From positions 434,001-498,000 of the forward strand of contig NZ_BBWV01000004.1 of the NCBI RefSeq assembly GCF_000974785.1: a stretch of DNA of 64,000 bases. Direction: 5' to 3'. This document shows, in pieces, positions 26,044-33,265 of the stretch; position 1 is the stretch's first letter; each line of letters starts with the position of its first letter. The translations under genes were made by a program, and so were the position numbers. Below the pieces are notes generated by a model. That model was given only the letters and a program-made list of their open reading frames with translations, did no database searches and was not told the origin of the DNA. Source of the DNA: Flavihumibacter petaseus NBRC 106054. Its GTDB lineage: Bacteria > Bacteroidota > Bacteroidia > Chitinophagales > Chitinophagaceae.

Positions 26044-26964
26044 TTACCAGGTACGTTGCGCCATCATGGCATCGAGTTCCGCAGCGGTCATCTTTCCCAA
26101 TTCGGGATGTTTTTCCAGCCATTGTAAAAAGGCTTTCTTAATATCATCGCTCCATTGGCTGTCGATCTGGCCTGTACTGTATTTTCCGCTCCGCACCATT
26201 TCAAATCCGAACTTGTCTTTACGGATAACAAACTCCGCTGTACTGATCACTTTTTCGGCAAGATGCGCAGGAATAAACAACACCCCTTCGCGTTGTCCGA
26301 TCACCAGGTCGCCGGGTAACACCACCGCCTGACCGATACGAATGGGCGTGTTCAACCCCATCAGCACCATCTGCTCAAGAAAAGAGGGATGGAAATCCCG
26401 TACGAAGGCATTAAACCCTTTTATCCGCTGCATTTCCTGCAAGTCACGCGCCGAACCATTGAACACAACACCATTTCCGGATTTACTGAATATGGCTGTT
26501 GCCAGCGTTGACCCCATAAGCGTCCCCCCTGCAATTTTGCCGGAGCCATCCGCCACATAACAATCTCCCTGTTGCAGCACCTCAATCGGCCATGAATTGG
26601 TATTGCCTTTTCTGCCCTGTTCCCGAATACCCCTTTCTTTGATCGATTTTTCCAGGTCCGGCCTGGCCGGCAGGAACATCGCTGTAACTGCCCGACCCAC
26701 TACCGGAACAGAATCATTTACCATTTTCCAGCCACCTTCAAACTGGTTTACATACCCTTCATTTTTCAATACCGTCCACGCGTCATCAATATAGATATGC
26801 CTTGCCCGCTCGAGCAGTCCGTCGGAAATGCGCGGCCGTCCGTCGGGGAACCGCTCTCCTTTCCATTCAGCAGTAAGAAAAACCAGCTCTTCCCTGCTGA
26901 TCTGCTGCGCCTTTAATGACAAACCTGACAATACCAATACAACGATGAAAATCACTTTGTACAT
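26044..26964 (-). CDS. Exported RraA-family (HMG/CHA aldolase-like) protein
   Basis: A 306-residue RraA-fold protein with a Sec signal peptide (MYKVIFIVVLVLSGLSLKAQ). The core has VGRAVTAMFLPARPDLE near residue 90, VLQQGDCYVADGSG, GGTLMGSTLATAIFSKSGNGVVFNGSARDLQEM (Arg and Asp of the GxxRD pair, the divalent-metal/aldolase site in this fold) and VLPGDLVIGQREGVLFIPAHLAE. RraA-like proteins outside proteobacteria are mostly aldolases of 4-hydroxy-4-methyl-2-oxoglutarate type that release pyruvate. The canonical RraA is about 160 residues; both copies here carry long N- and C-terminal extensions. ATG 26964 is preferred over an in-frame TTG at 26973. It is the last gene of the four-gene operon that starts at 30333. 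Confidence 0.78.
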   Translation of the reverse strand: MYKVIFIVVLVLSGLSLKAQQISREELVFLTAEWKGERFPDGRPRISDGLLERARHIYIDDAWTVLKNEGYVNQFEGGWKMVNDSVPVVGRAVTAMFLPARPDLEKSIKERGIREQGRKGNTNSWPIEVLQQGDCYVADGSGKIAGGTLMGSTLATAIFSKSGNGVVFNGSARDLQEMQRIKGFNAFVRDFHPSFLEQMVLMGLNTPIRIGQAVVLPGDLVIGQREGVLFIPAHLAEKVISTAEFVIRKDKFGFEMVRSGKYSTGQIDSQWSDDIKKAFLQWLEKHPELGKMTAAELDAMMAQRTW

Positions 26965-26973
26965 AATGAACAA

Positions 26974-27906
26974 TTAATGTCCTTCTTTGGAAAGATAGTT
27001 TTCGATCTCTGCTTTGCTTACAGCAAGTTCCCGCGGATACTTCGCCACCCATGCCCGGAATTCATTTTTGATCTTTTCCGACCAGTCACCATGTACCTCA
27101 CCAGACGGATATTTCCCCTGTTGCAACAGGTACCGCTCAAACTCGTCGCGCAGCGATACAAGTTCTGCATCCTTCACCAGTCCTTCCGCCAGGTGTGCCG
27201 GAATAAATGCTACTCCAAACTCATTTGCAAATACGATATCGCCGGGCAATACAGTCACTTCACCAATGCGAACAGGCGCATTGATTGCAGTAGGTGTCAT
27301 ATCGCGGATATAAGAAGGGTGCTGTCCTTTCACCCAGGCATTAAATCCCGGCGTTTCTTTCAGCTCCTGCATATCCCGCACCGATCCGTAAAACACCACT
27401 CCTTTTCCGGTCTTGCCATATACCGCATTACCCAGGCTGGAGCCGATCAGCGTACCGTCTTTCACCTTGCCATACCCATCCGCTACATAAATATCATTTT
27501 TGGTCAGGATATCGATCGGCCAGATATTGATGCCACCTTTTTGTGACCGTCCTTCCTCCTTACCTATGCGGCGGACGAGGCTATCGAGATCAGGCCGGGA
27601 GGGCATGAACTGGGCGGTAACGGCACGTCCGGTCATCACTTCACCGGGTTTCAGGATGATCCAGCTGGTCTCCACCTGGTTACGGTAACCCCGACGGTCC
27701 ATATATCCCCACACCTGCTCAAGGGTGCAATGCTGTAAGCGATCAAGGATGATGTCCGGTACCTTGGGTCTACCGTCCGGAAAACGTTCCCCCGTCCACC
27801 CGGAAGTCAGTTGCTTCACCACATCTGGTGGCATGCCCACATGTTGGCCATAAGACCAGTTGTTAACGGACAAAAAAATCAGGAGAAAAGCCAGTAAAAA
27901 TTTCAT
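26974..27906 (-). CDS. Exported RraA-family protein, second copy
   Basis: A 310-residue paralogue of the gene at 26044, with a Sec signal peptide (MKFLLAFLLIFLSVNNWSYGQ). It shares TSGWTGERFPDGRPKVPD near the start, MTGRAVTAQFMPSRPDLD, LTKNDIYVADGYGKVKDGTLIGSSLGNAVYGKTGKGVVFYGSVRDMQEL (the RD pair retained), and VTVLPGDIVFANEFGVAFIPAHLAEGLV. The two copies look clearly homologous but differ throughout, so duplication is not recent. They may have diverged in substrate or form hetero-oligomers. The gene lies 10 bp after the BASS transporter stop and 9 bp before the other RraA gene. An upstream in-frame start at 27978 would lie inside the transporter gene and was rejected. Confidence 0.8.
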   Translation of the reverse strand: MKFLLAFLLIFLSVNNWSYGQHVGMPPDVVKQLTSGWTGERFPDGRPKVPDIILDRLQHCTLEQVWGYMDRRGYRNQVETSWIILKPGEVMTGRAVTAQFMPSRPDLDSLVRRIGKEEGRSQKGGINIWPIDILTKNDIYVADGYGKVKDGTLIGSSLGNAVYGKTGKGVVFYGSVRDMQELKETPGFNAWVKGQHPSYIRDMTPTAINAPVRIGEVTVLPGDIVFANEFGVAFIPAHLAEGLVKDAELVSLRDEFERYLLQQGKYPSGEVHGDWSEKIKNEFRAWVAKYPRELAVSKAEIENYLSKEGH

Positions 27907-27916
27907 GGTGAGTTCT

Positions 27917-28855
27917 TTAACGGTGTTCAGCGGGCGGTTTGCGATGCCAATAGCTGGCCAGCAGCGATCCGGTAACATTCATCAACGGACCGAATACAGC
28001 CGGTGCGAGGCCGACCGTGGCCATCTTGCCCATCTCTTTCGCGAGTCCCGAGGCGAGTCCACCATTCTGCATGCCAACCTCAATAGCAATGGTGCGGCAG
28101 TCTTTTTCGCTCATCCGGAACAAACGCCCTGCCCAATAGCCCAGCGCATAGCCGAAACAGTTATGCAGCAACACCAGCACAATGAGCAGAGGTCCGATCG
28201 TCAGCAGGCTATCGCGCCCCGCAGCGGTGATAATGACGATAATAAATGCAATGCCGAACATGGACAGTTTGGGCATCAGTGCATCCAGCCAGCCTGCTCT
28301 TCCCTGCAGGAATTTGTTGAACAGCAGTCCCGCGCCGATGGGGAGGATGACCATTTTGACGATATCCCACATCATCTTCATCGCATCGATATGAACATAT
28401 GCGCCTGCCAGCCATTTCATCAGCAGCGGCGTCATCAATGGCGCCAGCAAGGTCGAAATGGCCGTGATGGTAACGGAAAGCGCGAGGTTTGCTTTCGCCA
28501 GGTAACACATTACATTGGAAGCAAAGCCCGATGGGGCACAGCCGATTAGAATAATCCCTGCGGCAATCTCCGGCGGTAGTCCGCTGACACTGGCGAGGGT
28601 AAAGCCAAGCGCCGGCATGATGATATAATGACTGACCACCCCAAGGATGACACCCCTGGGCATGCTGATCACGCCTGCAAAATCACGGGCACTCATGGAA
28701 GTGCCCATTCCGAACATGATGACCTGGATGAGGGGTATGATCAGTCCGCTCAGTTTGAAACCAAACCAGGTATTGAACCAATGCGGAACTACCATAGCCA
28801 CCCCAACGGCGGCAAAGATCATGAGGGGATAGGTAAGTCTTTTGATCAGCTCCAT
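27917..28855 (-). CDS. BASS-family sodium-coupled acid symporter
   Basis: A 312-residue membrane protein with about ten hydrophobic segments. It carries the family motifs FGMGTSMSARDFAGV after TM2, GIILIGCAPSGFASNVMCYLAKANLALSV in the first crossover region, and CRTIAIEVGMQNGGLASGLA in the second, the two unwound helix regions that bind sodium and substrate in bile-acid-sodium symporters. Bacterial and plastid members move pyruvate, 2-keto acids or similar anions. It sits between a predicted exported sugar-acid dehydratase (10-bp overlap upstream) and two exported aldolase-like proteins, so import of a keto acid made in the periplasm is a natural reading. The substrate is inferred only from context. 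Confidence 0.85.
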   Translation of the reverse strand: MELIKRLTYPLMIFAAVGVAMVVPHWFNTWFGFKLSGLIIPLIQVIMFGMGTSMSARDFAGVISMPRGVILGVVSHYIIMPALGFTLASVSGLPPEIAAGIILIGCAPSGFASNVMCYLAKANLALSVTITAISTLLAPLMTPLLMKWLAGAYVHIDAMKMMWDIVKMVILPIGAGLLFNKFLQGRAGWLDALMPKLSMFGIAFIIVIITAAGRDSLLTIGPLLIVLVLLHNCFGYALGYWAGRLFRMSEKDCRTIAIEVGMQNGGLASGLAKEMGKMATVGLAPAVFGPLMNVTGSLLASYWHRKPPAEHR

Positions 28856-30333
28856 GTACGGTCGTGTGAACGTTTTTCATCCCATTCTTTCGTGGGAGCG
28901 AAATAGGATTTATCACGCGGGTCAAGATGTTGCTTCAGCACTTCCTCATTCAGCTCTATGCCCAGGCCTGGTGCGGTCAGCGGCACATTGGCATAACCCT
29001 TGGTGATCAGCTGCCGCCCATCGGTGGTTTTCACGAGGCTTTCCCACCAGGGAAGGTCAACAGAATGATGCTCCAGCGCCAGGAAATTCTGTGTAGCGGC
29101 AGCACAGTGCACATTCGCCATAAAAGAGACAGGTGTGCCAGCCTGGTGCATAGCCATGGCGATACCGTTTTCTTCGGCGTAATCGCCAATGCGTTTGGTT
29201 TCGAGCAATCCGCCCGAGGTGGCCAGATCGGGGTGCACAATATCAACGGCATGCTGATCGATCAGCGGTTTGAAGTTTTGCAACAGGTAAATATCTTCGC
29301 CGGTCAGTGTCGGCGTTTCAAGCGCTTGTGAAATGGTCTTATGTTGCTCGGTATACTGCCAGGGCACCATATCCTCCAGCCAGGCGAGTCGGTATTTTTC
29401 CAGTTTTTTGCCCAGCCGGATCATATTATTCATGTCGAAATGACCGTAATGGTCAGTAGAAAGTGGCACCTGGTCACCAATTACGGCCCGCACGTCTGCA
29501 ACCCGCTGCGCGAGAAGATCCAGCCCCTTTTCGGTCACCTGGATGCCGGTAAACGGGTGCATGGTATTGGCATAAGACATATAGTCTCCATTCCATTGTG
29601 CAAGTTCCTTGCCCCAGAAATCGCTGTTGACCAGGGTTCCCGGTACACCTTTCAGGATGCCGATCGACACATCCATTTTCAACCAGGTGTAACCCTGGTC
29701 AAACATCCTGTAGTTCACTCTCTTTTTGAATTCAGCCAGGTCACTTGATTCGGGCGTGTCGGCATAGATCCGGATCTTATCGCGGTAACGGCCGCCCAGC
29801 AACTGCCACGCGGGAACATTGTAGGCCTTGCCGCATATATCCCATAGCGCCATCTCTACCGCACAAACGCCACCTCCCTGCCTTGCCTGCCCACCGAATT
29901 GTTTGAGTGATTTGAAGACCATTTCCACGTTACAGGGGTTCATCCCCAGGATCCGGCTTTTCAGCATTAGTGCATAGCGTACATCTGAAGCATCGCGCAC
30001 TTCGCCCAGGCCATAAATGCCCTGGTTGGTATCTATCCTGATGATTGCTGTTCCGCCCATTACGGCGGTGAGGCAATAGCGCATATCCGTGATCTTCAGG
30101 TCTGCCGGTGCGGAATAGCGGCTCACTTTCTGGGTGCTTTGTGCAATCAGTTCTTCGATCGGGGAAAAAATTGTGGCAGCACCAAGTGCAATACCTCCAA
30201 GCGTGGATTGTTTGAAGAAATTCCTGCGGCTGTTTTCGCCGGCAGCAGGTACGGCGGAAGGGTTTTCATTCGTTGGCAGGCAATCGGGCTCCCTGAGCCC
30301 CAGGCCTGCCAGCAATCGTTGTGCGGGCGTCAT
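28846..30333 (-). CDS. Tat-exported mandelate racemase/muconate lactonizing enzyme family protein
   Basis: A 495-residue enolase-superfamily protein. A Tat signal begins with SRRNFFKQS near residue 35, then a hydrophobic LGGIALGAATIFSP, so a folded, metal-loaded enzyme is likely exported. The capping domain follows (IIRIDTNQGIYGLGEVRDAS), then the barrel with metal ligands in STDHYGH (Asp294), WLEDM (Glu320) and TGEDI (Glu346), Lys219 in TWLKMD, and His396 in AMAMHQAGT at strand 7. These residues fit acid-sugar dehydratases (galactonate, gluconate or mannonate types) that yield 2-keto-3-deoxy acids. It is the first gene of the operon, and its end overlaps the symporter start. Which acid sugar is dehydrated cannot be read from the sequence. 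Confidence 0.83.
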   Translation of the reverse strand: MTPAQRLLAGLGLREPDCLPTNENPSAVPAAGENSRRNFFKQSTLGGIALGAATIFSPIEELIAQSTQKVSRYSAPADLKITDMRYCLTAVMGGTAIIRIDTNQGIYGLGEVRDASDVRYALMLKSRILGMNPCNVEMVFKSLKQFGGQARQGGGVCAVEMALWDICGKAYNVPAWQLLGGRYRDKIRIYADTPESSDLAEFKKRVNYRMFDQGYTWLKMDVSIGILKGVPGTLVNSDFWGKELAQWNGDYMSYANTMHPFTGIQVTEKGLDLLAQRVADVRAVIGDQVPLSTDHYGHFDMNNMIRLGKKLEKYRLAWLEDMVPWQYTEQHKTISQALETPTLTGEDIYLLQNFKPLIDQHAVDIVHPDLATSGGLLETKRIGDYAEENGIAMAMHQAGTPVSFMANVHCAAATQNFLALEHHSVDLPWWESLVKTTDGRQLITKGYANVPLTAPGLGIELNEEVLKQHLDPRDKSYFAPTKEWDEKRSHDRTWS

Positions 30334-30454
30334 GGGCTTTTATTTTTGTCGTTTAATGCTGGAAAAGCTTAGCCGTCGCGAATAAAATCCAGAAAACAAT
30401 CTAAGATTTTTTTAGAAAGGAAATCTGTTCTTCCGGAAAACAGCCTTAATACCA

Positions 30455-30613
30455 CCCTGTTGCCACGCTTTTGGTTATCCTTTGACTATCCTTTGGTAAC
30501 CCGGAAGGCACCCCGATTTTACCCGGATTCTACCTGGTTTTCATAGGGAAAACGGGTCAATTCCGGGTAAAACCCGGAGAACCAAAGGGGTTCCAAAGGA
30601 TTATCAACAGGGT
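30455..30613. repeat. Long imperfect palindrome with reiterated CCTTTGG and ACCCGG
   Basis: Part of the 448-bp gene-free stretch 30334-30781. The left half reads ACCCTGTTG, then two CCTTTG units, ACCCGG and TTTTACCCGGATT. The right half, read on the other strand, gives ACCCTGTTG, ATCCTTTGG, CCTTTGG, CCGGG and TTTTACCCGGAATT in the same order, so the arms pair over about 75 bases with small gaps around a centre near 30535. Short words recur several times inside each arm. No reading frame of protein character covers it. It may be a mobile palindromic (REP/MITE-like) element or a folded RNA; nothing in the sequence decides. Confidence 0.62.
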
Positions 30614-30670
30614 TTCATCGGGGATTATGTAGAATAGGATCAAACTTCACCCCTCACCTACGCTAAGCTT

Positions 30671-30716
30671 CAGACTTCGTTATCGCTACGTCTGGCAATG
30701 TCGGCGGACGATGCCA
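30671..30716. repeat. Two overlapping, mutually exclusive hairpins
   Basis: CAGAC (30671-30675) can pair with GTCTG (30690-30694), and TGGCAATGTC (30693-30702) can pair with GACGATGCCA (30707-30716) across a GGCG loop with 8 of 10 pairs. The two stems share bases 30693-30694, so both cannot form completely. There is no T-run on either side, which argues against an intrinsic terminator. It stands between the palindrome at 30455 and the YiaA-like gene. Function unknown. Confidence 0.35.
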
Positions 30717-30747
30717 AACACCAAACCACTCCCCCGCGGATCCCAAC

Positions 30748-30780
30748 AAATAAACACCTAAACAACTAAACACCTAAACA
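30748..30780. repeat. CTAAACA-type tract, possible lone arm of the GTTTA palindrome family
   Basis: The stretch holds three near copies of (A/C)CTAAACA in tandem. The same CAACTAAAC word ends the arms of the palindromes at 43414-43512 and 48177-48327. No second arm is visible here, so this may be a degenerate or half element. It abuts the end of the YiaA-like gene. Confidence 0.3.
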
Positions 30781-30781
30781 C

Positions 30782-31198
30782 TTATTCCTCCCTCTTACTC
30801 CCTTTCAGGTCCCTCGTATTTTTTTGCACGGCGATCGCCGCAAATATGCTCAGTACAAAAGACATCGCATAAAAGCCCTTTTCGCTCCTGGTCATTTCCG
30901 CATTCCACAATCCGACAGTCATGAGCACGACACAGAGGATGATCGCAAACCATGCGATTCCGTAATACAGGTTGGTGACAGGAATCCCCTCGAGCTGGTC
31001 GCGGACGGCCTTCTGAACCGATACGGCTGAAAAAAGACCGAACATCAGCACAGTAAAATAATAACCTTTCTCATTGAGCGCCATATCGGCATTATACAGA
31101 CCGATTAGAAATGAAGTGATACCAATCAGGAGGGCGCACCAGGAAGCGCCGACGAAAGCGGATGAAGGTGCCTGGTAGTTCTTTTGTTCCATAGACAT
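30782..31198 (-). CDS. yiaA: YiaA/YiaB-type two-helix-repeat membrane protein
   Basis: A 138-residue protein with four membrane spans arranged as two copies of the YiaAB two-helix domain. Each copy has a first span, a short loop (LYNADMALNEKGYYFT and LWNAEMTRSEKGFYAM), a second span, and a following Gln-Lys (SVQKAVRDQ and AVQKNTRD). The repeats align over about 55 residues, showing internal duplication. Function of the family is unknown; in enteric bacteria it is an inner-membrane protein. A Crp/Fnr-type dyad sits upstream (31239-31252), and the gene for a Crp/Fnr-family regulator is immediately next, on the same strand. Confidence 0.88.
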   Translation of the reverse strand: MSMEQKNYQAPSSAFVGASWCALLIGITSFLIGLYNADMALNEKGYYFTVLMFGLFSAVSVQKAVRDQLEGIPVTNLYYGIAWFAIILCVVLMTVGLWNAEMTRSEKGFYAMSFVLSIFAAIAVQKNTRDLKGSKREE

Positions 31199-31252
31199 TT
31201 TGTTGCAACAAATCTATCTGATGGGAATCCATCATTTTTTGACGGATGTCAA
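31199..31252 (-). promoter_or_regulatory. yiaA promoter with a Crp/Fnr-type operator
   Basis: Read on the minus strand, TTGACATCCGTCAA (31252-31239) is a perfect 5-bp dyad with a 4-bp spacer, the geometry of Fnr/Crp-family sites (TTGAT-N4-ATCAA). TAGATTTG (31216-31209) is an exact -7 box of the Bacteroidota type, with no clear -33 TTTG. Taking +1 at about 31205, the dyad centre lies near -41, where class II Crp/Fnr activators bind and replace a poor -33 region. A second perfect palindrome, TTTGTTGCAACAAA (31212-31199), overlaps the predicted start and touches the ATG. Positions of +1 are estimated, not measured. Confidence 0.55.
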
Positions 31253-31270
31253 AATCGCTGAAACGAGTTG

Positions 31271-31834
31271 TTAAGACTTTCCCCTGATCCGGCTTAAGGT
31301 CTCCTGGCTCATGCCCAGGTAAGAAGCGACCTGGCCGAGTGATGCGCGTTCTAAAACATGCGGGGAATCGAGGAGCAGTTCTTCATAACGTTCTGCCGCT
31401 GTTTTAAACTGCGCATTTACAAATCGCTCCTCCAGCCGGATATAATAGGATTCATATGCTTTGCGGAGCAAGCGCTCCATTTCCTGGAACCGATCGAGTA
31501 ATTCCATTAACTTATCTTTCTGAATTCCCCAGAGCACACTTCCTTCAAGCAACTGGATATTCTCCACCGCTGGCTGTTCGGTGATAAAACTGTGGAAAGA
31601 AGTCACGAAATCATTTTCCCAGGAAAACCAGTGGGTGATCTCCCTTCCATCCAGGTGGTAAAATCCGCGAGCTGCGCCGCTGTCAATAAAATACAGGTCA
31701 CGGCACACCCTGCCTTCCCTGGCCAGGTAGTCATTCCTGTTAAAGATCAGGCGGCTGAAAGATTGCTGCAGGGCAGCTTCCATTTCAGGGGTCAGTGCAT
31801 ACCAACGCCGCAACTGATCGGTTAGTTTTTCCAT
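31271..31834 (-). CDS. Crp/Fnr-family transcriptional regulator
   Basis: A 187-residue regulator typical of the short Bacteroidota Crp branch. A cyclic-nucleotide-binding-like jelly roll spans about residues 10-120 (LAREGRVCRDLYFIDSGAARGFYHLDG, then GREITHWFSWENDFVTSFHSF). A dimer helix (MERLLRKAYESYYIRLEERF) leads into a C-terminal helix-turn-helix (ASLGQVASYLGMSQETLSRIRG). No Cys cluster for an iron-sulfur centre is present, so it is not an oxygen-sensing Fnr, and the phosphate-binding RxS/T motif of cAMP receptors is absent; its effector is unknown. A dyad that fits its family sits upstream of the neighbouring yiaA, and a 12-bp palindrome (GTATTATAATAC) precedes its own gene, suggesting autoregulation. 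Confidence 0.87.
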   Translation of the reverse strand: MEKLTDQLRRWYALTPEMEAALQQSFSRLIFNRNDYLAREGRVCRDLYFIDSGAARGFYHLDGREITHWFSWENDFVTSFHSFITEQPAVENIQLLEGSVLWGIQKDKLMELLDRFQEMERLLRKAYESYYIRLEERFVNAQFKTAAERYEELLLDSPHVLERASLGQVASYLGMSQETLSRIRGKS

Positions 31835-31838
31835 CTCC

Positions 31839-31855
31839 CAAATGTATTATAATAC
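31839..31855. promoter_or_regulatory. Divergent promoter region with a perfect 12-bp palindrome
   Basis: GTATTATAATAC (31844-31855) is a perfect palindrome in the 36-bp gap between the Crp/Fnr-family gene and the divergent gene at 31871. TACATTTG on the minus strand (31846-31839) is an exact -7 box only 5 bp from the regulator ATG; TATTTTTA on the plus strand (31858-31865) is a near match 5 bp from the other ATG. Both predicted starts would be nearly leaderless. The palindrome could be an autoregulatory site, though AT-rich palindromes also arise by chance. Confidence 0.4.
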
Positions 31856-31870
31856 TGTATTTTTAGGGTA

Positions 31871-32383
31871 ATGAAGAGTCTCCTCTGCCGTATGATTTTT
31901 CTGGCGTTATTATTCATTTTCAAAACCGCCCCTGCGCAGGAATGCGTCGTGCAAAACCGTGTACTCCCAGACGGCAGCCTATTGTATTATATAGAAGACC
32001 TTCGCTTTTACTGGACAGAAGAAAAAAGCCTTTATGGCGGCATCCGTACCGATGGCAACCAATATTACCTGAACCTGCGCCCTTATCCGGTAGTTCCCAG
32101 GGAAAAAAGAAAGCTGAAAGGGCCCGTGCTGCTGGAACTGGAAAATGATACGACCTACACCCTGAAACAATTTGATACAGAATGGCTGGGCGATACTGCC
32201 GTCAGCCTGTTCTACCAGATCTCCCGCGAACAGCTGGATGCCATGTTACATCATCGCGTTCGCAAGGCTGTTATCGACATGGAAGAAGGCAAGCCTAGAG
32301 AATACGCATTTGCCTTACACCGGGAAGCCATCATGAGTCAGCTGCAGTGTTTTATTGATTCGCGCCGGAAGAAGAAATTTTAA
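31871..32383 (+). CDS. Secreted protein of unknown function
   Basis: A 170-residue protein with a Sec signal peptide (MKSLLCRMIFLALLFIFKTAPAQ). The mature part is beta-rich and charged: SLLYYIEDLRFYWTEEKSLYGGIRTDGNQYYLNLRPY, then a VLLELENDTTYTLKQFDTEWLGDTAVSLFYQISREQLDAML segment, and a basic C-terminus (DSRRKKKF). The length and strand pattern suggest a small periplasmic beta-sandwich. I recognise no family or catalytic motif. It is divergent from the Crp/Fnr-family gene and its last 32 bp overlap the convergent DUF2490 gene. Confidence 0.7.
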   Translation: MKSLLCRMIFLALLFIFKTAPAQECVVQNRVLPDGSLLYYIEDLRFYWTEEKSLYGGIRTDGNQYYLNLRPYPVVPREKRKLKGPVLLELENDTTYTLKQFDTEWLGDTAVSLFYQISREQLDAMLHHRVRKAVIDMEEGKPREYAFALHREAIMSQLQCFIDSRRKKKF

Positions 32384-33161
32384 CCGGCGGTTTGTCTTTG
32401 TGCAGCTTTTTGTAAATATTCCGGAACAGGTTATTGAAGGCAACATTGAACTGCAGTGCGTGGTACACTTCATTGGTTTCCCTTGGCAGAAATTCATTTA
32501 CATAGGTAAGTTCCAGCTGCACATCATCGGTAACAGAATATCCACCCCCAATTGTCAGTCTCGATCTGTCGAAGAACTGATCCCCGGTAACCTGGCTGGG
32601 CGTCTTGAATAATAACTCCATCGACCCTATACCATACGCAACCTTTGCCCTGATCCGACGCTCATTGATCGGGTAGATCAGCTTAATCTGATCCCGGAAC
32701 CGGTAAACGCCTTCATTATAACCATCGGTGTTTTTGATATGGCGATCTTCCATCCGCATCCTCGACAAGAGGGTATACCGGCCTTTTTTGATGTACCAGG
32801 TTGCCTGCAGGGCCAGCCTGCTTTCCGGATACTCCCGCTGATCAATATCAGGCACATACTTATTGTAATACCCGGCAAAAAAAATGGAGAACTTCCATTT
32901 CGCATTCATGTAATAATGCCCCCAGACCCGGGCATAGATCTGCGCACTGCTGGCGAAAACGCTGTGATTGGATGGCGTACTGGTATAAGTATCTCCGAGA
33001 TTGAGTTCCAGGCTCCACTTCTGCCCGATGGTACCTGTGAAAGCGAATTCGTTCCAGAACTGGTGGTAAGTATTGACCTGGGCGGTTATGGAGCAACTGA
33101 CAAGAATACAGCACATGATCAAACCTGACCGAATACCCGAAATTCCCCGGCTGATCGTCAT
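32352..33161 (-). CDS. DUF2490 outer-membrane-like protein
   Basis: A 269-residue protein with a signal peptide (cut after SITAQ). It then alternates aromatic and polar residues as in a small beta-barrel: FWNEFAFTGTIGQKWSLELNLGDTY, YMNAKWKFSIFFAGYYNKYVPD, SRLALQATWYIKKGRYTLLSRMRMEDRHI, and QLELTYVNEFLPRETNEVYHALQFNVAFNNLF near the end. This follows the DUF2490 pattern, whose members are predicted outer membrane beta-barrels of unknown role. Its 3' end overlaps the convergent gene at 31871 by 32 bp. Confidence 0.75.
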   Translation of the reverse strand: MTISRGISGIRSGLIMCCILVSCSITAQVNTYHQFWNEFAFTGTIGQKWSLELNLGDTYTSTPSNHSVFASSAQIYARVWGHYYMNAKWKFSIFFAGYYNKYVPDIDQREYPESRLALQATWYIKKGRYTLLSRMRMEDRHIKNTDGYNEGVYRFRDQIKLIYPINERRIRAKVAYGIGSMELLFKTPSQVTGDQFFDRSRLTIGGGYSVTDDVQLELTYVNEFLPRETNEVYHALQFNVAFNNLFRNIYKKLHKDKPPVKISSSGANQ

Positions 33162-33232
33162 GCGCTGCTTTTATCTTAAAGATAGGCATTCTAAGAAACG
33201 GAAAACCGGCGAATACCGGCGCTTGTTATCCT

Positions 33233-33261
33233 TTTGCTTTCCGTCTTTTTTCCTATGTTTA
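33233..33261 (+). promoter_or_regulatory. Candidate promoter of the MarC-family gene
   Basis: TTTG at 33233-33236 and TATGTTTA at 33254-33261 (7 of 8 defined-type positions of TAnnTTTG) are separated by 17 bases. The -7 box ends 4 bp before the ATG, again implying a very short leader. Spacing is shorter than the usual 19, so this is a modest candidate. Confidence 0.35.
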
Positions 33262-33265
33262 ACCC

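Noticed and set aside
26044-27906. Calling the RraA-family genes RNase E inhibitors
   Set aside because: Signal peptides, the retained RD metal site and their place in a sugar-acid operon argue for the aldolase branch of the fold.
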